From assembly GCA_022925895.1 (NCBI GenBank), contig JAKSYS010000040.1, positions 112,277-176,276 on the forward strand: 64,000 nt of DNA, in the 5' to 3' direction. Source of the DNA: Fragilaria crotonensis (Eukaryota > Bacillariophyta > Fragilariophyceae > Fragilariales > Fragilariaceae). Under the pieces are notes generated by a model. It was not told the DNA's origin. It made no database searches and saw only the letters and a list, made by a program, of their open reading frames with translations. A program made the position numbers and the translations under genes. Below, in pieces: positions 41,065-50,098 of the stretch. Positions within the stretch are counted from its first letter, which is position 1. The number at the start of each line of letters is the position of its first letter.

Positions 41065-43252
41065 CGATTAGCAATGGTTCATGCATACTGTTAGGCCAAA
41101 ACTCAGCATTTGGTAAAACTTGGAACACAATGTCGCTAGCCCGGTATAATTGCTTCATCCAAAGCGAGCAACAAAGACGTGGAACAACAAACACGTGCGC
41201 GGATGATTGTCGCTTTATGCGGGCCTTCCGGAGTTCCGCTAAGGCTACGTCAGCTGCATACGGAGGGGGGGCCCATATATATGTCCGATTTTCTTCCAGC
41301 CTTGGTCGTTGGAAATCGTCGCACATCCCTGTTTCCCAACCAACGATGTCATGACCTTGTTGGAACCACCCCTCGGGATCAAGTTGAATGCTCCCACGTC
41401 CAGCCCAACTTTGTATCCAGGTGACCAACCCCGGGGAACGTTCGATGGCCGATTGATGGATTGGAATGAAGACTGTCATGTCCTCCCCTGCCATAACGCC
41501 CTGTCCGAGGTAGCCCCTTGACACGCCATCCGTACCTTGGGCAATCATTCGCGTGCCTGCGACGTGAAAGATGTGGAGTCGTACACCCCGCCGGGTGGAC
41601 ATTGCTTTTAATCGAATGATGAGAGACAGTAACTTTGGCGATGAGGATGAGCCTTTGAACGAGCAGGCCTCAACGGTGGCATTGTCCGTGAACATAAACA
41701 CCTCTGACTCATCCAGTCGACCTGCTTCCGCCTCCTCTTCTAGCGATTCCACCACATTAGTGAATTCTTTCCAGTTTGAAGATTCGTCCTTTTCCAAAGT
41801 TCCCCACACACCTACACGGAAGGTTAGGCCTGTGCCACAAGTGAAAGTTGCCCCGAGGCCAGTTCCTGATGCATCTCCGAATCCAAAGACGACTGACACA
41901 ACGTGTCGAGATCGGAGTTGGACAATTGGTGGGCATTCGCCTTTAAGAAGCATCATCAGTGCATCAACGTCATCCGCAAACCGAGGGCTGGCAACCACCA
42001 TGACAGGAGCATCTGAATCGATTTGATGGCCGTCATCCATCCGTGGTTCCGCATCCCATTCTCGCTCAGCGCGTCGTAGCGAGAGCCTGTCCCTTAATTT
42101 TGGTGAGATTTTCCAATCGTCGTCATCCCGAAAAGGTCGCCACGAGTTAAGAGTGAGGTAGAATCCTTTCAGAAATGGAGTGGTTTCTTCGAATGTCATT
42201 GCAAGATGGTTCAGGAATCCTGTGTCTCGCTCGAGTTGCTTTCGGTTCAAGAGTGGTCGTTTCGCCGTCGCCGAATCGCAATTCAATTTTAACGTGGAGA
42301 GGATGGTAAGTCCTTTCTCCCATTTTTCGCGTGATACCGACTTGGAGATAGAGGAGGCGCTTACAGAGAAGATAGTACCAGTCCAAGCTCCCGCTCCCAT
42401 TTGAGAAGGCGCTCGGAACTTTCGAGGAGCATCCTGCATGCCCAGGAACTGCATTCGACTGGTGAACTGACGGTGAACGGCATGGCAATTTTGTTTTGAG
42501 TGCCCCACAATCCGGACGTCATCGACGAATGTGATGACATCTCCTGCAACAGCCCCAGTAACGTTGAACGCTGCGTCGTTCCACTTCATGACCTTTGGTA
42601 GAAGCGGATCATAGTTGCTTGCCCCTGGTAGGTTGAGCCTCACCCTGTCGTATCCCATGGGGTTTCCTTTTGGTTTTGGGTTTCCCCTTGCAAACTCTTC
42701 CCCCCAGTAGTAGTGGCGAACTGCGTTGTAAGGACTCGACTTCATCCCCATGAAGAGACGTGTCCATCGCACTGTTGCATGGGAGTGATTACCGGAGCAG
42801 TGGAGTTTCGACACGTCCACCCCCGAGTGCTTCCTAATCTTCTCATCCATGAAGAAGTTATGGAACATTTTGCCATAGTCGGCATCGGCTAACCATGAAG
42901 AGAAGGTTAGGAGAAGAGCCGCTGCCTTGGAGGTAGGGAGGTAAAAATTTGGGGCCCACAGTGCCTCGTTCAGCCCGCACGAGGTCCCGTCGTAAACGAT
43001 GCGGACGTCCGTAGGCCCCTTTGGCACAGCAAAGAAGTGGAGGCAACTTCTCACGGGGCCGACACTCAAGTATCCGCGAGAAACCATACCCTCAATTTTT
43101 GATGACACTAGTTCTGTCTGTGCGGGAAGAAGCCTCAATGGCTTAATGCGTTTTGCGTGTGGTAACTTGCCTTGATGAAAATCCGCATCCCATCCCGGGA
43201 TGCTTTGATTTGCTCGCGTCCATTCCAACGCCAGAAAACAATGATGATCCAC
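40853..43252 (-). CDS. Reverse transcriptase-RNase H of the PAT/Ngaro-like element
   Basis: This is an uninterrupted 799-residue ORF. Reverse transcriptase fingers and palm are seen in FFAVPKGPTDVRIVYDGTSC, WLADADYGKMFHNFFMDEKI, WTRLFMGMKSSPYNAVRHYY, and the catalytic box ITFVDDVRIVG (FVDD, about residue 240). RNase H follows with FGFGDASGTGLGATF, FMFTDNATVEA and the C-terminal GTDGVSRG. A C-terminal extension (about 640-799) includes YIWAPPPYAADVALAELRKA and HVFVVPRL, a region I associate with DIRS-order pol proteins. The polymerase copies the element RNA into DNA. All catalytic acidic residues that I can locate are intact, so the copy may be active. Only 27 bp separate its first Met from the preceding ORF's stop. 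Confidence 0.85.
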   Translation of the reverse strand: MDHHCFLALEWTRANQSIPGWDADFHQGKLPHAKRIKPLRLLPAQTELVSSKIEGMVSRGYLSVGPVRSCLHFFAVPKGPTDVRIVYDGTSCGLNEALWAPNFYLPTSKAAALLLTFSSWLADADYGKMFHNFFMDEKIRKHSGVDVSKLHCSGNHSHATVRWTRLFMGMKSSPYNAVRHYYWGEEFARGNPKPKGNPMGYDRVRLNLPGASNYDPLLPKVMKWNDAAFNVTGAVAGDVITFVDDVRIVGHSKQNCHAVHRQFTSRMQFLGMQDAPRKFRAPSQMGAGAWTGTIFSVSASSISKSVSREKWEKGLTILSTLKLNCDSATAKRPLLNRKQLERDTGFLNHLAMTFEETTPFLKGFYLTLNSWRPFRDDDDWKISPKLRDRLSLRRAEREWDAEPRMDDGHQIDSDAPVMVVASPRFADDVDALMMLLKGECPPIVQLRSRHVVSVVFGFGDASGTGLGATFTCGTGLTFRVGVWGTLEKDESSNWKEFTNVVESLEEEAEAGRLDESEVFMFTDNATVEACSFKGSSSSPKLLSLIIRLKAMSTRRGVRLHIFHVAGTRMIAQGTDGVSRGYLGQGVMAGEDMTVFIPIHQSAIERSPGLVTWIQSWAGRGSIQLDPEGWFQQGHDIVGWETGMCDDFQRPRLEENRTYIWAPPPYAADVALAELRKARIKRQSSAHVFVVPRLCCSLWMKQLYRASDIVFQVLPNAEFWPNSMHEPLLIGVLFPFIRSYPWQLRGTPKMFAMGRQLQCLPQDSEVDRRNLLRKFWTQCHGLRDVSEDVVRKVLLIRRDS

Positions 43253-43279
43253 TTGACCACTCCCACCATGTGCTTTGAA

Positions 43280-44794
43280 TCACTTGACCGAGAACGGGGA
43301 GCCCTTTCGGACGTCTTCCAGCAGTTCCTTCCGAGAGAATTCTTCGGTGAGGACCTTGAATTCATTCCTCACTTTCGCCCCTTTCGCTCCCCCCCCTGTA
43401 TCGGAGCCGCTTCGAGAGGCGACGGAAGAATGGTCGCGTTCAATCGGACGAGGACGCTTTCGAGACAATAATAACGCCATCCAGTTCTTCCCATATTCTG
43501 CACCCAGATAAGAAAAGAAAGATCTGATCACATTGAATCGCCATCTCCGCATGGCCAGGTTGGTTAAACGATCAAACGTGACCCGGTTACATGGAAACAA
43601 AAGGGAAATGCGTTGGTGCCACGGAAAAACGTTGACCTGCGCATCGTCAGATTTCACGGCTTTGTTGGAGATAGGAACGCTTGCCCAAGTACCTGATAAC
43701 CATCGCTGAAGGGTGGGGATCCATTCTTGGTCAAGAACTGTGATGTCAGGGATGACGTCGGACCTCTGGCATGGTCGCTGACCTCCTCGGGGTTGCACCG
43801 GTGGGGTCTGGGTCTCCAAGACAGAATCCATGACGCCGCGAAGAATTTGGAGTGGTACCAAATTTGTCGAGAAATCCTCGTCCCACGCCAAATAATCAGG
43901 TAATTCGAAGGCGGCGGCGAGTTCCGTAGGGTCAAGGGGACGGTATCCCCATCCAGTGGCCGAGAAATGAGATGGTACCAATACCACTTTGCTTAGCTGG
44001 TGAATGGCAAGCTTGGATGATCCAACGTAGTGGGGAATCGACAAGTCGGGTGAGCATGGTTTCGCTCTTATGGAGTACTTGAGGATGTGCCCAATGCTCC
44101 GTGTCAAATCCTGAGGTATGTCGATACGCTCTGACACACCGCTGACTCTGAATTTTGCTCGCGACGTTGTGGAACCTCCCACTTTGGCGTGAGAGACGTT
44201 CAACCATTGTCGGCTTGTGGATGTATCCGGTGCGGCCCGTCGGCTCATTCCGGTCACCCATTCCACAAGCGGTAGCCCAATCGGCAACATCAACGAGTTC
44301 GCGAACGGCTCTGATCCACTTGTCCACCACATGACTGCCTCCAAAACCAAAGGGTTGGATCCAAGTGGCATGGAAATCACTCGGAATTTATTGTGGTAGT
44401 GCTTGTTCAAGGCTGGGTGAAACTGGTCAATTCGACGCTTGTCGGACTCAGAGATCAGAATGGTTGACCATTCCGATGGCCGTAGAGTCCATAACCATGC
44501 CGGCAACCGCTCAAAACTGACTCCACACACTTGTGGGAGCCGACTTGATTTGAAGCCTCGTTTCACAGCCTTTTGATGTATTTTGGGATCGGCGGGATCA
44601 GCGGTTGAATTTACATTTGACGAGGTGATGCTGCATGACGGATATCCTGCAGGCGGAGGTGTGTCCAAAACATTAAGGTGGGATTTGTGAATAGTTTCAA
44701 TGCGAGGGGGAAAGATGGTTGACTGAAAAGTTATCTTCATCGGCTCTGGTTCTCCCTTCCCGGTTGCAACTGAATTGTCCCCTCTTGGAACCAC
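43280..44794 (-). CDS. Second ORF of the element (pol N-terminal-like)
   Basis: This is a 504-residue ORF lying between the gag-like ORF and the reverse transcriptase. It has no canonical catalytic motif. Recognisable phrases are HYVGSSKLAIHQLSKVVLVP and GWGYRPLDPTELAAAFELPD, and a basic Ser-rich C-terminus (LLLSRKRPRPIERDHSSV). I read it as the region that in related elements precedes the polymerase, here a separate ORF. The start lies 12 nt after the stop of the gag-like ORF, and the stop is 27 nt before the next Met. This tight head-to-tail packing suggests coupled translation. Confidence 0.6.
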   Translation of the reverse strand: MVPRGDNSVATGKGEPEPMKITFQSTIFPPRIETIHKSHLNVLDTPPPAGYPSCSITSSNVNSTADPADPKIHQKAVKRGFKSSRLPQVCGVSFERLPAWLWTLRPSEWSTILISESDKRRIDQFHPALNKHYHNKFRVISMPLGSNPLVLEAVMWWTSGSEPFANSLMLPIGLPLVEWVTGMSRRAAPDTSTSRQWLNVSHAKVGGSTTSRAKFRVSGVSERIDIPQDLTRSIGHILKYSIRAKPCSPDLSIPHYVGSSKLAIHQLSKVVLVPSHFSATGWGYRPLDPTELAAAFELPDYLAWDEDFSTNLVPLQILRGVMDSVLETQTPPVQPRGGQRPCQRSDVIPDITVLDQEWIPTLQRWLSGTWASVPISNKAVKSDDAQVNVFPWHQRISLLFPCNRVTFDRLTNLAMRRWRFNVIRSFFSYLGAEYGKNWMALLLSRKRPRPIERDHSSVASRSGSDTGGGAKGAKVRNEFKVLTEEFSRKELLEDVRKGSPFSVK

Positions 44795-44806
44795 CTCCTC
44801 GGATTG

Positions 44807-47194
44807 TCACCTCGCAGGTCGATCCTCCAGTGTTTTGATCCTGCGTGTGAGGGCTGTGATTAATGCGCTCAATTCTCCACACTTAGTGGAGGCAGTATCA
44901 CTCTTGGTTGAAGCATTCTTCGAGTCAGTTGCCGCCTTATTGATGGTTGTCTTCATACCCGCAACCGTGACGTTGAGCTGCTCAATCTTCTCTGATCCTG
45001 AGTTTGTGGCTAGAAACTTGATGAATTCGGAAGAGATTGCAGGGTGGTTTACAAAGTTGGCGTCAACGTATACTTGAGCAACGTCCAGAGTCTTGAAGCT
45101 TGCATAGAGTAAGTGAGAGCATATAGACTCCCGGTCGCCTTTCATGCCGTTGCTGACTCCTTCTTTTGGGGCGTAGAGGTCTGCCAGGATCCTGTCCAAC
45201 ACTTGCATGGCCAGGCTCCACGCTGTCTCAGTTGTAAACTTTGAGTAGATGTGGAGTTTTTCATACAACGTATCTATGTAGTTCAAGAGCTGGGTGATGA
45301 AAGTCACCGAAGAAGTGAGGCTGAGCGTAGCTATCATATGAGCTTTGCTATCGCGAGCGTGATCTTTTCCGAAAGCATAATCAATATCGTCTCGAATGTG
45401 TGGGTGTAACACATTCATCCGTTCAACGATGTGATTACGAATTCCGTCAGTTCCTGATTTCCACTTCAAAGGTTTGGGCAACAGGTTCAGACGTGACGTC
45501 TTCGCGTCGCACACAATCATCGGTCGACCTTTGTGGAACATCCTAGGCCTTGGATGACGAAGTGAAGTGAGAGCGGAGGACTCAGCCCCGGTCTCGATGT
45601 TGAGTTTGGACATGGACTCCATGGTCTTGAGTTGAGTGATAGGGTCAACCTCATCGTCTCCAAATAAACGATCCAACAAAGTGAGCGGGTCAATTACCAA
45701 TCCATACCTTGCATCGGGATAGTTCTTCTTTACCCAGGTACTGCATTCCTGGAGGTTCCGAATACCCAGGTTTCCGAACTTGATGGATGTGGCTTCTGCA
45801 GAGACCTTTAGTAACCCGACATCCTCTACTAGTTGACGAAACTTTTTGTAATTTTCCGGTGTGAGGATAGGATGATCCGAAAGAGAATGCACAGTGGTGG
45901 GTTGCACACCACTTCCTGGAACAGTGTCGAAACCCATGCTCGACTCATCAGCATCATGTCTTGACCTGGGACTCCGATCGGCGGTCGGGAGTTCCTTGTT
46001 GCTGTTCAACATCTCACTGAACCTGTTCACCATATCTTCGTGGACGTCGGTTGTCTTTGCTTCATTTTGGCCACGTTCGGTCTCTCGTCGGAGAAGATCT
46101 CGGCGGAGAAGATCTTCCACAGAGGACTTCACTGATTGGTTATCGACTGTCATCTTCTTGATGGACGACATGAGCATTGTCGCAATTTTCATGAGGGCTT
46201 CTCCATTTGTCTTGAACCCCAGAAATTGAGAGACAGTGTCGTTCCGAAAGGAGTTGACGAGGTTGGTCAGATCCTGAAGAGCGGATCCGGCGCGAAGGAC
46301 TTCGTCAGCTACAATCGAAACGGTCCCCCACATGGTTGGCGCCATAAACAATGTAGCCACTTCAACTGGCGTCCCAATGCTAGACCTGACATTATTTATA
46401 ACACCTGCCAAAAGTGAAAGGGTTTCCTCGTTTGATCGGAATCTTGATGAGGTGAGTGTTGCAACCTCCTCCAAGCCTTCTTGGATGAGAATAACGTTGG
46501 TCTCCAGACCGGAGACCACTCCGGTGAGAATTCCCTTCTTCATTCCGTACTGAACAACCTTCTCCAACTCCTCCTCTTCAGCTGGGAGGACCCTTTCATA
46601 CTTAGCTGGCTTCGTCCCACCCAAGGAATCGACAGGAAATCGCTCGTCGAGCTCTCGCTTACGTTTACCAGGGGTACGGAAAGTTTCGGCTGTGTCCAAA
46701 AACTTTGCTTCCATCTTGATGTCTTCGAAGGAGGCAAACTTGTCATCGGTGGCGAGAACTGCCTGGAATTCTCGCCTCCATTCATTTAAGGGAAGGGTCT
46801 TTGTGTCCCACTCCTCCCACACCTTTTCCGGGATCTGTCTTTCACTGACCACTGGTTCAACAAAAGCAGACGATCCGACGTTTTGGCAAATAAAGACGTA
46901 TTCGAGGTCGCTTCCATCAATCGAAACTTTGGACTCAACATGAGCCTTGAACGAGCAATCAATACGGATACAAAAGGCGCTTCCAGCCCCGATTTTTCCA
47001 AAGCACACGCGGCGATCGGAGCGAGAAACCTTTACGACAGAAAACAACTTAGACGAACTCGTACCTATACCGGTGAAACCAACCCCCCTCGTACGCGGAT
47101 TGACCTCAGAGGGAAAGAGCATGGCGGGCGAACCCACGGGTTCGCTGAGCGAAGCGGCGTCGGCCAACATAGCCGTGAGTAAGGGATCCGCCAT
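44807..47194 (-). CDS. Gag-like first ORF of the element
   Basis: This is a 795-residue ORF whose Met (47194) sits one base from the inner edge of repeat A1 (47196). A1 therefore has to supply the promoter and the whole leader. It has no enzymatic motif. It is mainly helical, with a basic patch (TPGKRKRELDERF, about 174-186), long hydrophobic-heptad regions, and a C-terminal coiled coil (IEQLNVTVAGMKTTIN... ITALTRRIKTLEDR). Position and composition fit a nucleocapsid/gag-like protein that packages element RNA. No CCHC zinc knuckle was seen. The assignment is by position rather than by a recognised domain. Confidence 0.6.
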   Translation of the reverse strand: MADPLLTAMLADAASLSEPVGSPAMLFPSEVNPRTRGVGFTGIGTSSSKLFSVVKVSRSDRRVCFGKIGAGSAFCIRIDCSFKAHVESKVSIDGSDLEYVFICQNVGSSAFVEPVVSERQIPEKVWEEWDTKTLPLNEWRREFQAVLATDDKFASFEDIKMEAKFLDTAETFRTPGKRKRELDERFPVDSLGGTKPAKYERVLPAEEEELEKVVQYGMKKGILTGVVSGLETNVILIQEGLEEVATLTSSRFRSNEETLSLLAGVINNVRSSIGTPVEVATLFMAPTMWGTVSIVADEVLRAGSALQDLTNLVNSFRNDTVSQFLGFKTNGEALMKIATMLMSSIKKMTVDNQSVKSSVEDLLRRDLLRRETERGQNEAKTTDVHEDMVNRFSEMLNSNKELPTADRSPRSRHDADESSMGFDTVPGSGVQPTTVHSLSDHPILTPENYKKFRQLVEDVGLLKVSAEATSIKFGNLGIRNLQECSTWVKKNYPDARYGLVIDPLTLLDRLFGDDEVDPITQLKTMESMSKLNIETGAESSALTSLRHPRPRMFHKGRPMIVCDAKTSRLNLLPKPLKWKSGTDGIRNHIVERMNVLHPHIRDDIDYAFGKDHARDSKAHMIATLSLTSSVTFITQLLNYIDTLYEKLHIYSKFTTETAWSLAMQVLDRILADLYAPKEGVSNGMKGDRESICSHLLYASFKTLDVAQVYVDANFVNHPAISSEFIKFLATNSGSEKIEQLNVTVAGMKTTINKAATDSKNASTKSDTASTKCGELSALITALTRRIKTLEDRPAR

Positions 47195-47195
47195 A

Positions 47196-47607
47196 AGAAA
47201 GAAAAGTTCCCTAAATTGGGCTTAAGCAATAATCAAGGGATGTACGGTCCAGAGACAAAGCAAAAGACCAAAAAAGTGAGTTTGCTTCGTGAAGATCATG
47301 ACCAGCTTCCGGCGGGAGAATCTGGAAGAATCCTGGCCTTGACGGGAAGTGGTCGTAGAACCCAAACGGTCGTGATCTGAGAGATGATACAAGTGTAGTG
47401 CATATCATACGAGTAGTGGGAAACTCCCCCTGTCCAAAGATTGTACCCGATCCAAGATTCTGGATATAGAAATATTGGGAATGACTTGAACGGGTGTTAG
47501 AACAGGGGGGGAAACTTGGTACTCATTCGTTCATCAATAATGTTCATAGTTACCGTTACTGTGAAGTTGCGTTACAGTATCCATCTTAACTTTTTAGGGT
47601 ACGATGA
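47196..47607 (-). repeat. Split direct repeat A1 (outer copy, leader of the element)
   Basis: This 412-bp copy equals A2 (38469-38880). The outer edge ends ...GGGTACGATGA and is followed by GG in the flank. The inner edge touches the start codon of the gag-like ORF, so this repeat must contain the element's promoter. No TATA-type motif is certain. Confidence 0.9.
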
Positions 47608-47643
47608 GGGCTGTCAGCACAACAGTGTGAAGTGTGAAGCCTG

Positions 47644-47960
47644 CAGAGACGGAATTTCTGAAAATATCAAACCCATGGGTACCTCACGTAAAGCTACGCT
47701 CACGGAAGTACCAGCCCAAACCACCCAGAACCCATACGATCCACCAAGACCTACCCAAACCCACCCAAACCCAGTAGTTAGTACTGAGTAGATGGTTCTA
47801 CTACTACCGGTAGCAAACATCTACTGTCATTTTTTGCTATGATTTGCCGGCCCACCCAGACCCACCCATGAAATCCTGAGCTCACCCAAACCCACCCTTA
47901 ACCCAATGGGTTTGGGTGGGCCGTGGGTTTGGGTGGGCTGGGTTTGAAATTCCGTCTCTG
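47644..47960. mobile_element. hAT-like MITE with G-rich interior
   Basis: The ends are 15-bp inverted repeats, CAGAGACGGAATTTC (47644-47658) and its reverse complement (47946-47960). The octamer GAAGCCTG lies directly left (47636-47643) and recurs one base to the right (47962-47969), as expected for the 8-bp duplication of hAT transposons, whose ends typically begin CAG-G. The 317-bp interior has no ORF of substance. It contains opposed arrays of CCCACCCAAACC and its complement. It lies 36 bp outside the right end of the PAT/Ngaro-like element. Confidence 0.7.
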
Positions 47961-47969
47961 GGAAGCCTG

Positions 47970-48304
47970 TCAATACGTCGTTCGTCAACTGACTGAACGC
48001 ATCGTCTCAAACACACTCAAAAAAAAAAACCCAACATCTATTTAACGTACTATCGCTATGTCCGTATCAAACACACTCAGCGCCATCACACACGAGCACC
48101 ACGGTTGTTGGCATTTCCTCAGAGTTCCTCTGATTGACTGTGGAGAACACACCTTGACACAATACTCCACACATGCACGATGCCAACTCAGAACGTGACT
48201 GTGGCTATGAAGAGTTCATCCAGACAGAGACATGAAATGTACATGAAATAAGACTTGCTCCCACAACACTTTCTTTCGAATCGGCAACGCTGCAAAGACG
48301 CAAC
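47970..48304. other. Upstream region of the aminopeptidase-like gene
   Basis: No gene lies here. There is an A10 tract at about 48019-48028, and two copies of TCAAACACACTCA (about 48006 and 48067). The promoter and leader of the next gene should lie here. Confidence 0.4.
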
Positions 48305-49774
48305 ATGAGGCACACCCTTGTCGAGTCTTTTGTGATCCCCTTAGTATTATTCTGGCTATTGCTATGGTCTGGCACGAGCTTAACGTCATGCTATGTGGCA
48401 GCGTTCAGTCAACACAGTCAACCTCAATCAGTGCATTCTAATAACGGAGGAAAAGCCAATATGAAAACCATGCAATCACAAATAGCCAAGGTTACCAATC
48501 CGACCTTGCTACGCGAGCTGTACCCTCCACTCGCGCCGTTTCAGAATGGAACACTCAATGTGGATTCGATTCACACTCTCTACTATGAACAATACGGTTC
48601 AGACACTGACGACGCTATTACTGCTCTCTTCCTTCATGGTGGTCCTGGAGCTGGATGTTTTCCCCGACATGCTCAGTTCTTCGACCCATCCAAATATCGC
48701 ATCGTCCTTTTGGATCAACGTGGGTCGGGTCGATCGACACCACGGGGCGAAATTCGAAATAATACCATCTACCATCTAGTTGCAGATTGTGAGACTCTGC
48801 GCAACGCACTTGGTATTCAGCACTGGGGAGTTGTTTTTGGAGGATCATGGGGATCCACCTTGGCTCTGGCATATGCTCAAGAACACCCAACCCGAGTATT
48901 GAACTTGCTCCTAAGAGGTGTATGTCTCTTGAGACCGCAAGAAGTCGATTGGATGTTTGGTGAGCACGGCGTTGCGAGGGATGAACTATGCCAAGACGCG
49001 TGGCGTACTTTCCGAGAAGCAGTTGGACTGGATGGATGTGACGATGAAAAATCCATGGTTCAACGAAATGCATTGCATGCGCATTATGATCGACTCTTGT
49101 CTTCTGATCGTGCGACTCAGCTTGGAGCAGCACGATCGTGGATGCAATGGGAATCGACAGTGTCGTCCTTGCCGCGACGAAAAGAGAATAATTCAACGTC
49201 ACCTGACGTTGTCTTGGTGGGACGCCCCGTCGGGAGCAAACGAGTTTGGGGTTTTCGAAATGCACAGGGGGATGTCTTGTCACTTCAGAAACCGCAGCAG
49301 TCGCCTCATTTATACAAGGAATCACTTCGCACAGGTCTGCCGGTGCCGGCATTGGCAGCCCGACAAGAGAACATGCGTCCAATTCAGCAGATCAAGAGTT
49401 CGTCAGAAATGCCACAAGTAGGGCAGTCCGTTCCGAGCCAATGGGCAGACTACGTACCAGCCCAAGCTATGTTGACTTGTTTTTACTCGGTCAATGATCG
49501 ATACGTCATGAACAATGTGAATTTGTTGGATCGAGTGGACCGAATCCAAAACATTCCTTGTATTGCGGTACAAGGCGGACAGGATCCAATTTGTCCAGTA
49601 GATACCGCTCTGGATCTTTGCAGGCTATACCGAAACATGGAATTGCGAATTCCTCTTGCTTCTGGACACTCCATGTACGAGGCAGCCATTACCAACGAAC
49701 TTATCAAGGCCACAGATCGATTTGCCTTGAGTCTATGTATGAAAACAGTTGAAGAGCATGGTCAACAATGCTAA
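48305..49774 (+). CDS. Prolyl-aminopeptidase-like alpha/beta hydrolase, plastid-type presequence
   Basis: This is a 489-residue, single-exon gene. Residues 1-35 form a hydrophobic signal ending YVAAFSQHS, a diatom 'AAF'-type plastid junction. The hydrolase body shows the oxyanion motif HGGPGAG (111-117), DQRGSGRSTPRG (137-148), the nucleophile elbow GGSWGS with Ser181, the acid in GGQDPICPV and the His in ASGHSMYE. These are the S33 family signatures of proline iminopeptidase, which releases N-terminal proline from peptides. The protein is about 170 residues longer than bacterial homologues, because of the presequence and a hydrophilic lid insertion (about 280-380, with RRKENNSTSPD). Plastid peptide turnover is a plausible role; substrate specificity is not shown. 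Confidence 0.87.
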   Translation: MRHTLVESFVIPLVLFWLLLWSGTSLTSCYVAAFSQHSQPQSVHSNNGGKANMKTMQSQIAKVTNPTLLRELYPPLAPFQNGTLNVDSIHTLYYEQYGSDTDDAITALFLHGGPGAGCFPRHAQFFDPSKYRIVLLDQRGSGRSTPRGEIRNNTIYHLVADCETLRNALGIQHWGVVFGGSWGSTLALAYAQEHPTRVLNLLLRGVCLLRPQEVDWMFGEHGVARDELCQDAWRTFREAVGLDGCDDEKSMVQRNALHAHYDRLLSSDRATQLGAARSWMQWESTVSSLPRRKENNSTSPDVVLVGRPVGSKRVWGFRNAQGDVLSLQKPQQSPHLYKESLRTGLPVPALAARQENMRPIQQIKSSSEMPQVGQSVPSQWADYVPAQAMLTCFYSVNDRYVMNNVNLLDRVDRIQNIPCIAVQGGQDPICPVDTALDLCRLYRNMELRIPLASGHSMYEAAITNELIKATDRFALSLCMKTVEEHGQQC

Positions 49775-50098
49775 TGGAATGAAACATGCGGGTGTGATAT
49801 AAGACCAAACATTTATGCTGAGTGTTGCCGCTACATCTGGCGAACCGAATATTCGATTCGCGCAGCATCCAAACTTGTATAGTTGCACCGAACGACGTGC
49901 GGATATGTTGATAGTGTCATAACCTACAAGGGCAGAAGAACCTTGGCATAGCGCAACATTTTGTTTTAAGTGTGAACAAATCTATTCCTGTATTATTTGA
50001 CAATCAACCTTCTTCTCATTCCCTTTAAATCATAATTTTATGGCAAACAGAATGATCTGCGTTATGCTGCTGGGCGATGTCTTTGCGAAAGCATGACG
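49775..50098. other. Convergent intergenic region
   Basis: This 324-base stretch lies between stops on opposite strands and becomes AT-rich near 49970-50040. It should hold two 3' UTRs. Nothing else is visible. Confidence 0.5.

Larger units (their letters stand above)
37939..47607 (-). mobile_element. PAT/Ngaro-like tyrosine-recombinase retrotransposon (DIRS order), complete
   Basis: This 9,669-bp element reads on the - strand. In element sense the order is repeat A1 (47607-47196), four long ORFs, repeat B1 (39374-38881), repeat A2 (38880-38469), a 36-bp spacer, and repeat B2 (38432-37939). This A1-ORFs-B1-A2-B2 arrangement is the split direct repeat signature of PAT and Ngaro elements. The A copies are 412 bp and the B copies 494 bp. 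By eye the copies are nearly identical (one difference noted in A: 38499 against 47226), so the insertion is probably recent. The ORFs encode a gag-like protein, a pol N-terminal protein, reverse transcriptase-RNase H and a tyrosine recombinase. There is no DDE integrase. The outer B end starts with GG, and the outer A end is followed by GG, consistent with crossover at a dinucleotide and no target duplication. Confidence 0.88.

Noticed and set aside
37939-47607. LTR retrotransposon
   Set aside because: There are no terminal direct repeats at both outer ends, no aspartic protease and no DDE integrase; the recombinase is of the tyrosine type.
47740-47945. CCCAAACCCA arrays as an internal telomere remnant
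   Set aside because: The unit is irregular, appears in both orientations, and sits inside a clear inverted-repeat element with hAT-like ends.
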